Shown: piece after piece, positions 52,530 to 62,241 of the stretch
Layout: the number at the start of each line of letters is the position of its first letter
Numbering within the stretch: position 1 is the stretch's first letter
Notes under the pieces: generated by a model
Databases searched by the model: none
The model's input: only the letters and a program-made list of their open reading frames with translations
What the model was told of the DNA's origin: nothing
Translations under genes and position numbers: made by a program
DNA from: Rhizobium viscosum
GTDB lineage: Bacteria > Pseudomonadota > Alphaproteobacteria > Rhizobiales > Rhizobiaceae
Direction of reading: 5' to 3'
Assembly: GCF_014873945.1 (NCBI RefSeq)
Contig: NZ_JADBEC010000002.1
Location: 558,001-622,000 of the forward strand
DNA: 64,000 nucleotides

Positions 52530-54119
52530 ATGAACGACTACACGAAATATCTCGCAAGCCGGGTGACCGCCGGTGGCCTCAGCCGCCGCGAATTCCTGGG
52601 ACGCGCCATGGCAGCCGGCCTGACGCTTGCCGTTGCCGACAAGCTCTTTACCGAAAGTGCCGAAGCCGCCGAACCGAAGCGCGGCGGTCATCTGAAGCTT
52701 GGCCTGGAAGGCGGGGCTGCAACCGACTCCAAGGACCCGGCGAAATTTCTGTCGCAATTCATGTTCTGCGTCGGCCGCTGCTGGGGCGACATGCTGGTAG
52801 AGTCCGATCCGCTCACCGGTGCCGCCGTACCGGCACTTGCCGAATCCTGGGAACCGTCGAAGGATGCGGCAACCTGGACCTTCAAGATCCGCAAGGGCGT
52901 CAAGTTCCACAATGGCAAGGAACTGACGATCGATGACGTAGTCGCCACACTCAAGCGTCATACCGACAAGGCGTCGGAATCCGGCGCGCTCGGCGTTCTC
53001 GGCTCGATCAAGGAAATCAAGGCGGACGGCGGTAACCTCGTCCTGACGCTTTCGGAAGGCAATGCCGACATGCCGCTGCTGTTGACCGACTATCATCTGG
53101 TCATCCAGCCGAATGGCGGCGTGGACGATCCTCTCGCCTCGATCGGCACTGGCCCGTATAAACTCACGAGCTTCGAGGCCGGTGTGCGCGCCACTTTCGA
53201 GAAGAACAAGGATGACTGGCGCACCGACCGAGGTTATGTCGATTCCATCGAAATCATCGGCATGAACGATGCCACGGCGCGCATCGCCGCGCTCTCGTCC
53301 GGCCAGGTGCACTACATCAACCGTGTCGATCCGAAGACCGTCAACCTCTTGAAGCGTGCTCCGAATGTCGAGATCCTTTCGACCGCCGGACGCGGCCACT
53401 ATGTCTTCATCATGCATTGCGACAAGGCGCCGTTCGACAATAACGACCTGCGCCTGGCGCTCAAATACGCCATGGACCGCGAGACCATGGTGGAGAAGAT
53501 CCTCGGCGGTTACGGCAAGGTCGGCAACGACTTCCCGATCAACAGCACCTATGCGCTTTTCCCCGAGGGCATCGAGCAGCGCGTCTACGATCCCGACAAG
53601 GCGGCCTTCCACTACAAGAAATCAGGCCACAGCGGCTCGGTCCTTCTGCGCACTTCCGAAGTCGCTTTCCCCGGCGGTGTCGACGCGGCCGTCCTCTATC
53701 AGGAAAGCTGCAAGAAGGCCGGCATCGAGATCGAGGTCAAGCGCGAGCCGGGCGACGGTTACTGGACCAACGTCTGGAACGTCCAGCCCTTCTCGACCTC
53801 CTATTGGGGCGGCCGCCCGACGCAGGACCAGATGTATTCCACCGCCTATCTCTCGACGGCGGACTGGAACGACACCAAGTTCAAGCGCCCTGACTTCGAC
53901 AAGCTGTTACTGCAGGCCCGCTCCGAACTTGATGAAGCCAAGCGCAAGGACATGTATCGCGCCATGGCGATGATGGTCCGCGACGAGGGCGGCGTCATTT
54001 TGCCGATGTTCAACGACTTCGTGAACGCCTCCACCAAGCAGGTGAAGGGCTACGTGCACGACATCGGTAACGACATGTCGAACGGCTACGTCGCAACCCG
54101 CGTCTGGCTGGAGGCCTGA
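52530..54119 (+). CDS. Peptide/nickel-type ABC substrate-binding protein (SBP family 5), Tat-exported
   Basis: A 529-residue periplasmic binding protein. The N terminus has a twin-arginine signal (LSRREFLGRAMAAGLTLAVADKL), followed by the family 5 fold (GGHLKLGLEGGAATDSKDPAKF, AESWEPSKDAATWTFKIRKGVKFHNGKELTIDDVVATLKRH, IGTGPYKLTSFEAGVRATFEKN). The start at 52530 follows AAGGAGAAGGGGA; upstream in-frame sequence overlaps caiD. It heads the permease and ATPase genes. Next to carnitine genes it may bind carnitine, an acylcarnitine or a carnitine-containing compound instead of peptides. A close paralogue lies at 58633-60213. Confidence 0.9.
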   Translation: MNDYTKYLASRVTAGGLSRREFLGRAMAAGLTLAVADKLFTESAEAAEPKRGGHLKLGLEGGAATDSKDPAKFLSQFMFCVGRCWGDMLVESDPLTGAAVPALAESWEPSKDAATWTFKIRKGVKFHNGKELTIDDVVATLKRHTDKASESGALGVLGSIKEIKADGGNLVLTLSEGNADMPLLLTDYHLVIQPNGGVDDPLASIGTGPYKLTSFEAGVRATFEKNKDDWRTDRGYVDSIEIIGMNDATARIAALSSGQVHYINRVDPKTVNLLKRAPNVEILSTAGRGHYVFIMHCDKAPFDNNDLRLALKYAMDRETMVEKILGGYGKVGNDFPINSTYALFPEGIEQRVYDPDKAAFHYKKSGHSGSVLLRTSEVAFPGGVDAAVLYQESCKKAGIEIEVKREPGDGYWTNVWNVQPFSTSYWGGRPTQDQMYSTAYLSTADWNDTKFKRPDFDKLLLQARSELDEAKRKDMYRAMAMMVRDEGGVILPMFNDFVNASTKQVKGYVHDIGNDMSNGYVATRVWLEA

Positions 54120-54210
54120 CGCCGGGCGTCTGCCTTCCGATCTCTACCGAAGCCGGGACCGTGGGACAAAACCCGCGGTCCTCCTGACGTTTCAGCGCGA
54201 GGCCATCACC

Positions 54211-55218
54211 ATGTCCAGTCCGACCTCAGGCAATATCCTGCCTGGTCTCAGGTTCCGGCAGCGTTTTCCGCTGCTTGCCCTTATTCTCGAGCGCTTCGTG
54301 CTCAGCATCATCCTGCTCTTTGCCGTCTCCATCCTCATTTTCGGCGGTCTGGAAGCCCTTCCCGGCGATTTCGCCACGACCTATCTGGGCCAGTCGGCAA
54401 CGCCGCAGGCGGTCGCCAATATCCGCAAGGATCTCGGCCTCGACCGGCCGGTGACGACGCGATATGTCGAGTGGCTCGGCAATGCCGTGCAGGGGGATTT
54501 CGGCACATCTTGGGCCAGCAAGAACTCCGTCAGCGAGCAGATCGGAAAGCGGCTCGGCAATTCGCTGTTTCTGGCGGGCTTTGCCGCACTGATCTCCGTG
54601 CCGCTTGCCGTCGGGCTTGGCATGGTTTCGGTGCATTTCCGGGGCCGCCTGCCCGACAAGATCATCAACATCATTTCGCTCGCTGCGATTTCGTTGCCGG
54701 AGTTCTTCATCGGCTACCTGCTGATCATGTTTTTCGCGGTGAAGTTCGGCGTCGCCACCTTTCCCGCAACTGTGTATGAGAGCATGGGCTTTGCCGACCG
54801 CCTGAAGGCGATTGCCCTGCCGACAGCGACCCTCGTACTCGTCGTGCTTGCCCACATGATGCGCATGACGCGCGCCGCAATCCTCTCGGTCATGTCGTCT
54901 GCCTATATGGAGACGGCTGAGCTGAAGGGCCTTTCGGCGTTTCGCTCGATCGTCAAGCATGCCGCACCGAACGCGCTTGCACCGATCATCAACGTCGTGG
55001 CGTTGAACCTCGCCTATCTGGTGGTCGGAGTGGTCGTCGTCGAGGTGGTCTTCGTCTATCCCGGCATGGGCCAGTACATGGTCGATGCCGTGACGGTGCG
55101 CGACATGCCGGTCGTGCAGGCCTGCGGCCTGATCTTTGCCGCCGTCTATATCTTCCTCAACATGCTGGCCGACATTCTCGCCATCATTGCCAACCCCCGG
55201 CTGAGGCATCCAAGATGA
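54211..55218 (+). CDS. ABC importer permease, DppB type
   Basis: This 335-residue inner-membrane permease has about six helices and the BPD_transp_1 EAA loop (SSAYMETAELKGLSAFRSIVKHAAPNALAPIINVVAL). The first cytoplasmic segment is followed by RFVLSIILLFAVSILIFGGLEALPGDFATTYLG, typical of DppB/OppB. It pairs with the DppC-type permease, with which it overlaps by 4 bp. Confidence 0.93.
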   Translation: MSSPTSGNILPGLRFRQRFPLLALILERFVLSIILLFAVSILIFGGLEALPGDFATTYLGQSATPQAVANIRKDLGLDRPVTTRYVEWLGNAVQGDFGTSWASKNSVSEQIGKRLGNSLFLAGFAALISVPLAVGLGMVSVHFRGRLPDKIINIISLAAISLPEFFIGYLLIMFFAVKFGVATFPATVYESMGFADRLKAIALPTATLVLVVLAHMMRMTRAAILSVMSSAYMETAELKGLSAFRSIVKHAAPNALAPIINVVALNLAYLVVGVVVVEVVFVYPGMGQYMVDAVTVRDMPVVQACGLIFAAVYIFLNMLADILAIIANPRLRHPR

Positions 55219-56042
55219 GATTGAGAGACATCCCCATCACCGCCTGGATCGGCATGATCGGCATCGCGATTGCCTTCGTCTTCGCTCTCTTTGCACCCTT
55301 GATCGCGCCTTACGGGGAGACCGAAGTCGTCGGCAGCGTCTGGCAGATGCCGGATGCCCAATATGTCTTCGGCCTTGACAATCTCGGCCGCGACATCCTC
55401 TCGCGGCTGATCTACGGCGCACGTACGACGCTTTTCGTGGCGCTTGCCGCAACGGTCATCTCCTTTTCGCTCGGCGTCATCCTGAGCTTTACGGCAGCCG
55501 TCTCGCGCGGGCTGATCGACATGGTCTTCTCGCGCTTCAACGACCTGATGATGTCGATCCCGACCCTGATCTTCGCGCTCGTGGTTCTGGCGGTCCTGCC
55601 ACAGAACATCATCGTCCTGATCCTTGTCATGGCGATCCTCGATTCCACCCGCGTCTATCGTCTCGGCCGCGCCGTGGCGCTCGATGTCGCCGTCATGGAA
55701 TTCGTCGAGGCGGCCAAACTTCGCGGCGAAGGAAAACTCTGGATCATCTTCCGGGAAATCCTGCCGAACACGCTGACGCCGCTGCTTGCCGAGTTCGGCC
55801 TGCGGTTTGCCTTCTCGATCCTGTTCCTCTCGACATTGTCCTTCCTCGGCCTCGGCATCCAGCCGCCGTCGGCCGACTGGGGCGGCATGGTCAAGGACAA
55901 CAAGGACGGCATCATCTTCGGCATTTCGGCAGCGCTCGTTCCGGGTAGCGCGATCGCCATCCTCGCAGTCTGCGTCAACTTGGTCGTCGACTGGCTTCTG
56001 AAACGAACATCGAGCCTCAAGGGAGGGCGTGGCGATGCCTGA
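55215..56042 (+). CDS. ABC importer permease, DppC type
   Basis: This 275-residue inner-membrane permease of the DppC/OppC type has PDAQYVFGLDNLGRDILSRLIYGARTTLFVALAATVISFSLG and the EAA loop EFVEAAKLRGEGKLWIIFREILPNTLTPLLAEFGL. It overlaps both the upstream permease (ATGA) and the downstream ATPase gene by 8 bp, so the three are made together. Confidence 0.93.
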   Translation: MRLRDIPITAWIGMIGIAIAFVFALFAPLIAPYGETEVVGSVWQMPDAQYVFGLDNLGRDILSRLIYGARTTLFVALAATVISFSLGVILSFTAAVSRGLIDMVFSRFNDLMMSIPTLIFALVVLAVLPQNIIVLILVMAILDSTRVYRLGRAVALDVAVMEFVEAAKLRGEGKLWIIFREILPNTLTPLLAEFGLRFAFSILFLSTLSFLGLGIQPPSADWGGMVKDNKDGIIFGISAALVPGSAIAILAVCVNLVVDWLLKRTSSLKGGRGDA

Positions 56043-57666
56043 TCTTCTTTCCGTCCGCAATCTCAAGATCGAAGCCACCAGCTATCCGCCGGGTGAAGCG
56101 CCGAAACGCGTGACCATCGTTGACGGCGTTTCCTTTGATCTGCAGAAAGGCCGAGTGCTCGGGCTGATCGGTGAATCCGGCGCCGGCAAGTCGACGATCG
56201 GGCTCTCGGCACTTGCCTATGGTCGAGGCGGTGCCGAGATCACCGGCGGGGAAGTGCTGCTCGATGGCGACAATATCCTTGCCCTTGGCAGGAATGGCAT
56301 CAGGCAGATCCGCGGCGCCCGCGTCTGCTACGTGGCTCAGTCGGCCGCGGCCGCCTTCAACCCTGCCCATCGGCTTGGCGACCAGGTGATCGAAGCTTCC
56401 GTCAAACACGGGCTCATGAACAAACAGGAGGCAAAAAACAGAGCGCTCTATCTGTTTCAGGTGCTTGGCCTTCCCCATCCCGAAAGTTTCGGCGAGCGTT
56501 TCCCGCACCAGGTCTCGGGCGGCCAGCTGCAGCGGGCCATGACGGCCATGGCGCTCTGCTCAAACCCCGAACTGATCGTCTTCGACGAACCGACCACGGC
56601 ACTTGACGTTACCACCCAGATCGACGTGCTGGCGGCTATCAAGCATGCGATCGAGGCAACCCATACGGCGGCCCTTTATATCACCCATGATCTCGCCGTC
56701 GTCGCCCAGATCTCCGACGACATCATGGTGCTGCGCCATGGAAAGACAGTGGAATACGGCAGTGTCCGGCACATCATCGAAGCGCCACGGGAGGACTATA
56801 CCCGCGCGCTTGTCAACGTCCGGCAGACGCCGAGGGACGAAGCTCTTGATCAGTCCGATGCGCTGCTGAAGATCGAAAACGTCAGCGCAGAATATTCCAA
56901 TGGCTTCAAGGTCCTGAACAACGTCAGTCTGCATGTGCCGAAGGGACAGACATTGGCGATCGTCGGTGAATCGGGCTCGGGAAAATCGACGCTCGCCCGC
57001 GTCGTTACCGGGCTCTTGTCGCCCAGCGCCGGGACGATCTCTTTTGCCGGCAAACCATTGACGCCCGATGTCCGACACCGGCCACGCGACGACCTGCGCC
57101 GCATCCAGCTCATCTACCAGATGGCCGATACGGCGATGAACCCGCGCCAGACCGTGCGCGACATTATCGGCCGGCCGCTGACCTTCTACTATGGCCTCAG
57201 GGGAGCTGCAAAGACGGACCGTGTGAAGGAGTTGCTCGACCAGATCGAGATGGGCAACGGCTTCCTGAACCGGTACCCGGCAGAGCTCTCGGGCGGCCAG
57301 AAGCAGCGCGTCGCCATCGCCCGCGCGCTTGCGGCCAAGCCGGAACTCATCCTCTGCGACGAGCCGACCTCGGCACTCGACCCGCTGGTTGCCGAAGGCA
57401 TTCTGAAACTGCTGCTGAAGCTGCAGGAAGAGGAACATCTCTCCTACGTCTTCATCACCCATGATATCGCAATCGTGCGCGCCATCGCCGACAGCGTCGC
57501 GGTGATGCATCGCGGCAAGCTCGTCCGCTTCGGTCCCAAATCCCAAGCGCTATCGCCGCCCTTCGACGATTACACCGACCTGCTACTGAAATCCGTACCC
57601 GAGATGGAGATCGGCTGGCTGGAGCGGGTACTGACGACGCGGAAGATGGCAAGCGCTGGAAATTGA
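56035..57666 (+). CDS. Fused double ABC ATPase (DppD-DppF type)
   Basis: This 543-residue protein contains two complete nucleotide-binding domains. Domain 1 (about 5-270) has [18 protein letters not shown] and [16 protein letters not shown]. Domain 2 (about 285-540) has [18 protein letters not shown] and [15 protein letters not shown], with switch His in THDIAIV. It powers the importer formed with the two permeases. The ATG at 56035 is 7 bases after GGGAGGG; a GTG at 56029 is possible. It ends a transporter set convergent with the helix-turn-helix regulator. Confidence 0.93.
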   Translation: MPDLLSVRNLKIEATSYPPGEAPKRVTIVDGVSFDLQKGRVLGLIGESGAGKSTIGLSALAYGRGGAEITGGEVLLDGDNILALGRNGIRQIRGARVCYVAQSAAAAFNPAHRLGDQVIEASVKHGLMNKQEAKNRALYLFQVLGLPHPESFGERFPHQVSGGQLQRAMTAMALCSNPELIVFDEPTTALDVTTQIDVLAAIKHAIEATHTAALYITHDLAVVAQISDDIMVLRHGKTVEYGSVRHIIEAPREDYTRALVNVRQTPRDEALDQSDALLKIENVSAEYSNGFKVLNNVSLHVPKGQTLAIVGESGSGKSTLARVVTGLLSPSAGTISFAGKPLTPDVRHRPRDDLRRIQLIYQMADTAMNPRQTVRDIIGRPLTFYYGLRGAAKTDRVKELLDQIEMGNGFLNRYPAELSGGQKQRVAIARALAAKPELILCDEPTSALDPLVAEGILKLLLKLQEEEHLSYVFITHDIAIVRAIADSVAVMHRGKLVRFGPKSQALSPPFDDYTDLLLKSVPEMEIGWLERVLTTRKMASAGN

Positions 57667-57725
57667 AGACTCGAAATCTTGCCGCGCTCATCCGGATCTG
57701 ATGGCTTCGTCGCAAATCGGTGTCT

Positions 57726-58511
57726 TCAATACTCTGCCGGCACAGCATACACTTCCGCGGACGGATCTGCGAGGAACGAGCGCACCGTCGGTGGCAATTG
57801 GCGTGAAGACAGCGGCAGTGGTCCGCAGCGCGACAGAAGCTCGCGCAGGTCGGGCTCTGCGCCGACATGCCGCCAGATCATCCGCGACGCATAGGGGAGA
57901 TTTTCCCTTCGCCAGGAAACTCCCATTGTCGTCCCGCGCAGATAGACGCGCTGGTACTCGTCGAATGGCAGGAGGATCGTCTGTGACAGTATCGGATTCG
58001 GGCCGACGACCCGCTCCGTAATGAAGATCCGGTTTCGATAGAAGGCCGCAAGGCCGACATATTTCGAAAACTGCTGGATGCCGTTTCCAGGATCCCGCAG
58101 ACGCTCCATTGATTTGACATGCACAAGCCCACCCTTCTCGACAATGCGGCTGCACGAACAGACAACCATTCCCGGCCAGGACGGTGAGCGATGATATGTC
58201 TGGAAATAGCCGATATGGCGCCGGAGCGCGGTCAGATCTCCTGGGAACGCCTTTAACAGTTCGGAACTTTGATTGAGGTCTAGAGTCGGTTTGCGAAGCC
58301 GCTCGCGAAAGAGCCTTGGAGCGAGACCAAAGTCGGCTGTGTCGAGATCGAAATACTTGGCTATGCGCGCGAGATTATGGGCAGAGGGCCTCGTCTGGCC
58401 GTTGATATATCGATTGAACTGCTGCCGATTGATATCGATCGCGCGGCACAGATGCGAAATGGAGCGCTGCGTGGCACAGGCAATCTTGAGGTTCTCGACC
58501 AGGTGAGGCAT
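57726..58511 (-). CDS. Helix-turn-helix (XRE-type) transcriptional regulator with unassigned C-terminal domain
   Basis: A 261-residue protein. Residues 5-65 form a lambda-repressor-like helix-turn-helix (SISHLCRAIDINRQQFNRYINGQTRPSAHNLARIAKYFDL). The remaining 190 residues form an alpha/beta region I do not recognise (HIGYFQTYHRSPSWPGMVVCSCSRIVEKGGLVHVKSMERL, MGVSWRRENLPYASRMIWRHVG). It is possibly an effector-binding domain with a CSCS cysteine pair. It is divergent from the second binding-protein gene (121 bp between starts) and convergent with the ATPase gene. Control of the flanking transporter and hydrolases is likely. Confidence 0.8.
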   Translation of the reverse strand: MPHLVENLKIACATQRSISHLCRAIDINRQQFNRYINGQTRPSAHNLARIAKYFDLDTADFGLAPRLFRERLRKPTLDLNQSSELLKAFPGDLTALRRHIGYFQTYHRSPSWPGMVVCSCSRIVEKGGLVHVKSMERLRDPGNGIQQFSKYVGLAAFYRNRIFITERVVGPNPILSQTILLPFDEYQRVYLRGTTMGVSWRRENLPYASRMIWRHVGAEPDLRELLSRCGPLPLSSRQLPPTVRSFLADPSAEVYAVPAEY

Positions 58512-58597
58512 TGGCGGCTCTGTCTTAATGATAGTAGCGTAAACTCGCTGAAAGATGCGTCAAGTCGCGAAATTGTGTGAAGCAGCCTGACCTCTAC

Positions 58598-58628
58598 GTT
58601 CCCTTCTAATAAGGTTGAAAAAGGGAAC
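58598..58628 (+). promoter_or_regulatory. Inverted repeat overlapping the ribosome-binding site of the second binding-protein gene
   Basis: GTTCCCTT (58598-58605) is exactly complementary to AAGGGAAC (58621-58628) across a 15-base spacer. The right arm contains the only ribosome-binding sequence (AAGGGAA) before the ATG at 58633. In RNA the stem could hide the site; in DNA it could be an operator for the divergent regulator. Confidence 0.45.
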
Positions 58629-58632
58629 TGCA

Positions 58633-60213
58633 ATGACACGTGAAAAGGATCAATCTTCGCCGCTGAGTATCGGCCGCCGTCACTTCCTGGGCGGTGCCGT
58701 CGCGCTGGGCGCTTTGCCTGCCCTCACCAACGGCCTCCTGATACCGTGCGAGGCCCGCGCGCAGGAAGCGAAGCGCGGTGGTCATCTGAAACTCGGCCTC
58801 AAGGGCGGCGCCACCAGTGATGCGCTCGACCCTGCGACCTATAGCGCCTCCGTGTTGTTCGTCATTGGCCGTCTCTGGGGCGATACACTTGTCGAATCCG
58901 ACCCCAAGACCGGTGCACCCTTGCCGTCGCTGGCGACGTCCTGGGCGCCATCGGCGGACGCATCCGTCTGGACTTTCAGGATCAGGAACGACGTGCAGTT
59001 TCACGATGGCAGCAAGATGACCGTCGCGGACATCGTCGCGACACTGAAGCGACATGCGGACAAGAATTCGCAGTCGGGTGCTCTGGGGCTCATGGCCTCG
59101 ATCACCGGTATCGAAGAGAAAGCGGGCGACCTTGTCCTGACGCTTTCGGAAGGCAATGCGGACCTGCCTTTGCTTTTGACCGACTACCACCTGATCATCC
59201 AGACGAAGGGCGGCCTCGACAAGCCTGCGGCGGCCATCGGTACAGGTCCTTACATTCTGAAAAGCTTCGAACCGGGCGTTCGTGCAACCTTCGAGAAAAA
59301 CCCTAGGGATTGGCGCTCCGACCGCGGCTTTGTCGACAGCGTCGAAATCCTCGTCATCAACGACAACACCGCCCGCGTTGCCGCACTTGCCTCCGGCCAG
59401 GTCCATTTCGTCAACAATGTCGACCCCAAGACCGTCCCGATGCTGCAGAGAGCCCCGACCGTCGACATCCTCCGGAATACAGGCAAGGGCTTCTATTGTT
59501 TCCTGATGCATTGCGACACGGCTCCCTTCGACAACGCCGATCTTCGGCTTGCCCTGAAATATGCCATCGATCGTCAGGCGATCCTCGACAAGGTTCTGGG
59601 CGGCTACGGAACGATCGGCAACGACTATCCGGTCAATTCCAACTACGCCCTCGCCCCGACCGATATCGAGCAGCGCCCTTATGATCCGGACAAGGCCGCC
59701 TTCCACTTCAAGAAATCGGGTTTCGACCGCTCCATTCAGCTGCTCACGTCAGACGCAGCCTTTCCGGGCGCCGTGGATGCGGCGATCCTGTTCCAGCAAA
59801 GCGCGCGCAAGGCCGGCATCACGATCGATGTCAAGCGCGAACCGGAAGACGGCTACTGGACCAATGTCTGGAACAAGCAGCCCTTCTGCGCCTCGTTCTG
59901 GGGCGGTCGTCCGACCCAGGATTCGCGCTATTCCACCTCCTACCTGTCGACCGCAGAATGGAACGACACGCGTTTCAAGCGCCCTGACTTCGACAAATTG
60001 GTTCTGCAAGCAAGGTCTGAACTCGACGAGGCCAAGCGCAAGGTGCTTTATCGGCAATTGGCGCTGATGGTGCGAGACGATGGCGGTCTGATCCTGCCCG
60101 TCTTCAACGACTACATCATGGCCTCTTCGAAAACGCTGAAGGGATATGTCGACGATATCGGCAACGATATGTCCAACGGCTACATCGGCAGCCGCGTGTG
60201 GCTTAATGCCTAA
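58633..60213 (+). CDS. Peptide-type ABC substrate-binding protein (SBP family 5), second paralogue
   Basis: This 526-residue periplasmic binding protein has a twin-arginine-like signal (SIGRRHFLGGAVALGALPALTNG, cleavage near ARAQ-EA). It is very similar to the protein at 52530-54119 throughout (GGHLKLGLKGGATSDALDPATY, LTLSEGNADLPLLLTDYHLIIQ, KREPEDGYWTNVWNKQPF). The start at 58633 uses AAGGGAA inside an inverted repeat; the in-frame TTG at 58615 is less likely. It lacks its own permease genes and presumably uses the upstream transporter with another ligand, or replaces the first protein under other conditions. Confidence 0.88.
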   Translation: MTREKDQSSPLSIGRRHFLGGAVALGALPALTNGLLIPCEARAQEAKRGGHLKLGLKGGATSDALDPATYSASVLFVIGRLWGDTLVESDPKTGAPLPSLATSWAPSADASVWTFRIRNDVQFHDGSKMTVADIVATLKRHADKNSQSGALGLMASITGIEEKAGDLVLTLSEGNADLPLLLTDYHLIIQTKGGLDKPAAAIGTGPYILKSFEPGVRATFEKNPRDWRSDRGFVDSVEILVINDNTARVAALASGQVHFVNNVDPKTVPMLQRAPTVDILRNTGKGFYCFLMHCDTAPFDNADLRLALKYAIDRQAILDKVLGGYGTIGNDYPVNSNYALAPTDIEQRPYDPDKAAFHFKKSGFDRSIQLLTSDAAFPGAVDAAILFQQSARKAGITIDVKREPEDGYWTNVWNKQPFCASFWGGRPTQDSRYSTSYLSTAEWNDTRFKRPDFDKLVLQARSELDEAKRKVLYRQLALMVRDDGGLILPVFNDYIMASSKTLKGYVDDIGNDMSNGYIGSRVWLNA

Positions 60214-60234
60214 AGCGCTTCTGGATATATGACC

Positions 60235-62238
60235 ATGTCAGACCGCAGCTTCACGACCATTGAAAATCAGTGGATCACCTTGAAGGACGGCACGCGGCTC
60301 GCCGCACGCATCTGGATGCCCGACGGCGCGGAGAAGGATCCCGTGCCGGCGGTCTTCGAGTTCCTGCCCTATCGTAAGCGCGACGGGACAAGCCCGCGTG
60401 ATGAATCCACCTACCCGGTCTTCGCTGCAGCCGGGATTGCCGGCGTGCGTGTCGACATCAGAGGCTCCGGCGAATCCAGCGGCATCATTGATGGCGAATA
60501 TACCGAGCTCGAGCTTGCCAATGCCTGCGAGCTGATCGCCTGGATCGCAGCGCAACCCTGGTCGAACGGCTCGGTCGGCATGATGGGTATTTCCTGGGGC
60601 GGCTTCAACTGTCTGCAGGTCGCAGCCTTGAAGCCCCCCGCGCTAAAGGCGGTGATTTCAATCGCTTCCACGGTCGACCGCTATAATGACGACATCCACT
60701 ACAAGAACGGCTGCCACCTCTCCGCCCAGCTTTCCTGGGCGGCGACCATGCTTGCCTACCAATCGCGCTCCCCCGATCCGGCCATCGTCGGCGACGATTG
60801 GCGCGATATGTGGCGGCAGCGCCTGGAGCAGGAACCCTTCTTCATGGAAGAATGGCTGGAGCATCAGCGCCGTGACGATTTCTGGCGGCATGGGTCGATC
60901 TGCGAAGATTTCGCGGGCTTCGATATTCCCGCCATCGTCATCGCCGGCTGGGCGGATGGCTATCGCAACACGCCCTTGCTGGCCGTCGAGGGTCTCGGCG
61001 AGAAAGCGAAGGCGCTGATCGGTCCATGGATCCACAAGTATCCGCATTTCGCCTGGCCGAAGCCGCGGGTCGATTTCCACGGAGAAGCCATTGCCTGGTG
61101 GAACCATTGGTTGCGCGGCGAATCCAATGGCGCTGAGGCCATGCCATCCTTACGCGCCTATATTCTCGATGCCATAAAGCCCGCCAAGCGCCGCGATTTC
61201 GACCCCGGTTTCTGGATCGCCAAGCGTATTTGGCAGCAGCCGGACATGCAGTGCTTCTATGTCGAGCAGTTCGGTGCCTTGATGGAAGGCATGCCGATCC
61301 CACATGCGCCGGAACATCCTGTTTATCTGCGCTCGCCGCTCGATACGGGCACGGCATCGGGCGAATGGTTCACCTTGAAGCCGGATGCGGAACTGGCGAT
61401 CGATCAGCGCCTCGATGACGCCGGATCGTTAACCTTCCAGACAGCGCCACTGGTCGAGGACCATGATTATCTCGGACGCCCGGCCGTCACATTGACGCTC
61501 AGATGCGACACCGAAACCGCCAATCTCTGCGCAAGGCTCGTCGATGTCCATCCAGACGGCACGGCAACGCGCGTCTCCTTTGGCGTGCTCAACCTCGCTC
61601 ATCGCAATGGCAATGCCGCACCGGAGCCGCTGAACAAGGGGGAACTGACAACCATTACCATCACGCTCGATGCCTGCGGCTATCGTTTCCGCAAGGGGCA
61701 CCGTATCCGCCTGTCGCTATCAACGGCCTATTGGCCGATGGTGCTGCCGCCGCCGGAAGATCCGGGGCTGACAATCGACATCGCCTCAATCGGTCTAGCC
61801 TTACCCAAGCTCGGCGCGCATGAGATCATCGACATCAAGCAGCCTGACAATCCCGATCCCCTACCGAAATATATCGAACACGCACCCGCCTCCACAAAAC
61901 GGCAGGTGGTGCGCGATCTATCGGCCGGCCTCACGCGCTATGAAATCCATGAGGATACCGGCCTTTTCGAGCATCCCGGCACCGGTCTTTCCACCCGGCA
62001 GCTGCGCGAGGAAATCTGGTCAATCGCGCCGAACGATCCGCTATCGATGACGGGCACCTCGACCTGGACTTGCGACATGCAGCGTCCTGGTTGGTCAGTG
62101 ACGACGGTTGCGACAGCATCGATCCGTTGCACGGCAACGCATTGGATCATCGCCGCCTCAGTCGTTGCCCATGAAGGCGGGATAAAGATCTTTGAGAAGG
62201 ATTTTGGCGAGACGGCAATCGCCCGTGACCTGATGTAG
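60235..62238 (+). CDS. CocE/NonD-family alpha/beta hydrolase (X-Pro dipeptidyl-peptidase S15 fold)
   Basis: A hydrolase of about 667 residues. The N-terminal alpha/beta domain has the nucleophile elbow GISWGGFN with Ser120, preceded by VPAVFEFLPYRKRDGTSPRDE and VRVDIRGSGESSG. A C-terminal jelly-roll domain follows (about 430-665; LTLRCDTETANLCARLVDVHPDGTATRVSFG). No signal peptide is seen, so it acts in the cytoplasm. Family members cleave esters or amides (cocaine esterase, glutaryl acylase, X-Pro peptidase). Following a binding-protein gene in a carnitine region, it may hydrolyse imported acyl derivatives. The start is 60235 or 60229. Confidence 0.88.
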   Translation: MSDRSFTTIENQWITLKDGTRLAARIWMPDGAEKDPVPAVFEFLPYRKRDGTSPRDESTYPVFAAAGIAGVRVDIRGSGESSGIIDGEYTELELANACELIAWIAAQPWSNGSVGMMGISWGGFNCLQVAALKPPALKAVISIASTVDRYNDDIHYKNGCHLSAQLSWAATMLAYQSRSPDPAIVGDDWRDMWRQRLEQEPFFMEEWLEHQRRDDFWRHGSICEDFAGFDIPAIVIAGWADGYRNTPLLAVEGLGEKAKALIGPWIHKYPHFAWPKPRVDFHGEAIAWWNHWLRGESNGAEAMPSLRAYILDAIKPAKRRDFDPGFWIAKRIWQQPDMQCFYVEQFGALMEGMPIPHAPEHPVYLRSPLDTGTASGEWFTLKPDAELAIDQRLDDAGSLTFQTAPLVEDHDYLGRPAVTLTLRCDTETANLCARLVDVHPDGTATRVSFGVLNLAHRNGNAAPEPLNKGELTTITITLDACGYRFRKGHRIRLSLSTAYWPMVLPPPEDPGLTIDIASIGLALPKLGAHEIIDIKQPDNPDPLPKYIEHAPASTKRQVVRDLSAGLTRYEIHEDTGLFEHPGTGLSTRQLREEIWSIAPNDPLSMTGTSTWTCDMQRPGWSVTTVATASIRCTATHWIIAASVVAHEGGIKIFEKDFGETAIARDLM

Positions 62239-62241
62239 CCG

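Noticed and set aside
57663-57736. ATTGAAGAC ... GTCTTCAAT, a 9-bp inverted repeat with a long spacer between convergent genes
   Set aside because: The spacer is too long for a terminator hairpin, there is no U-run, and the arms lie within or at the edges of coding sequence.
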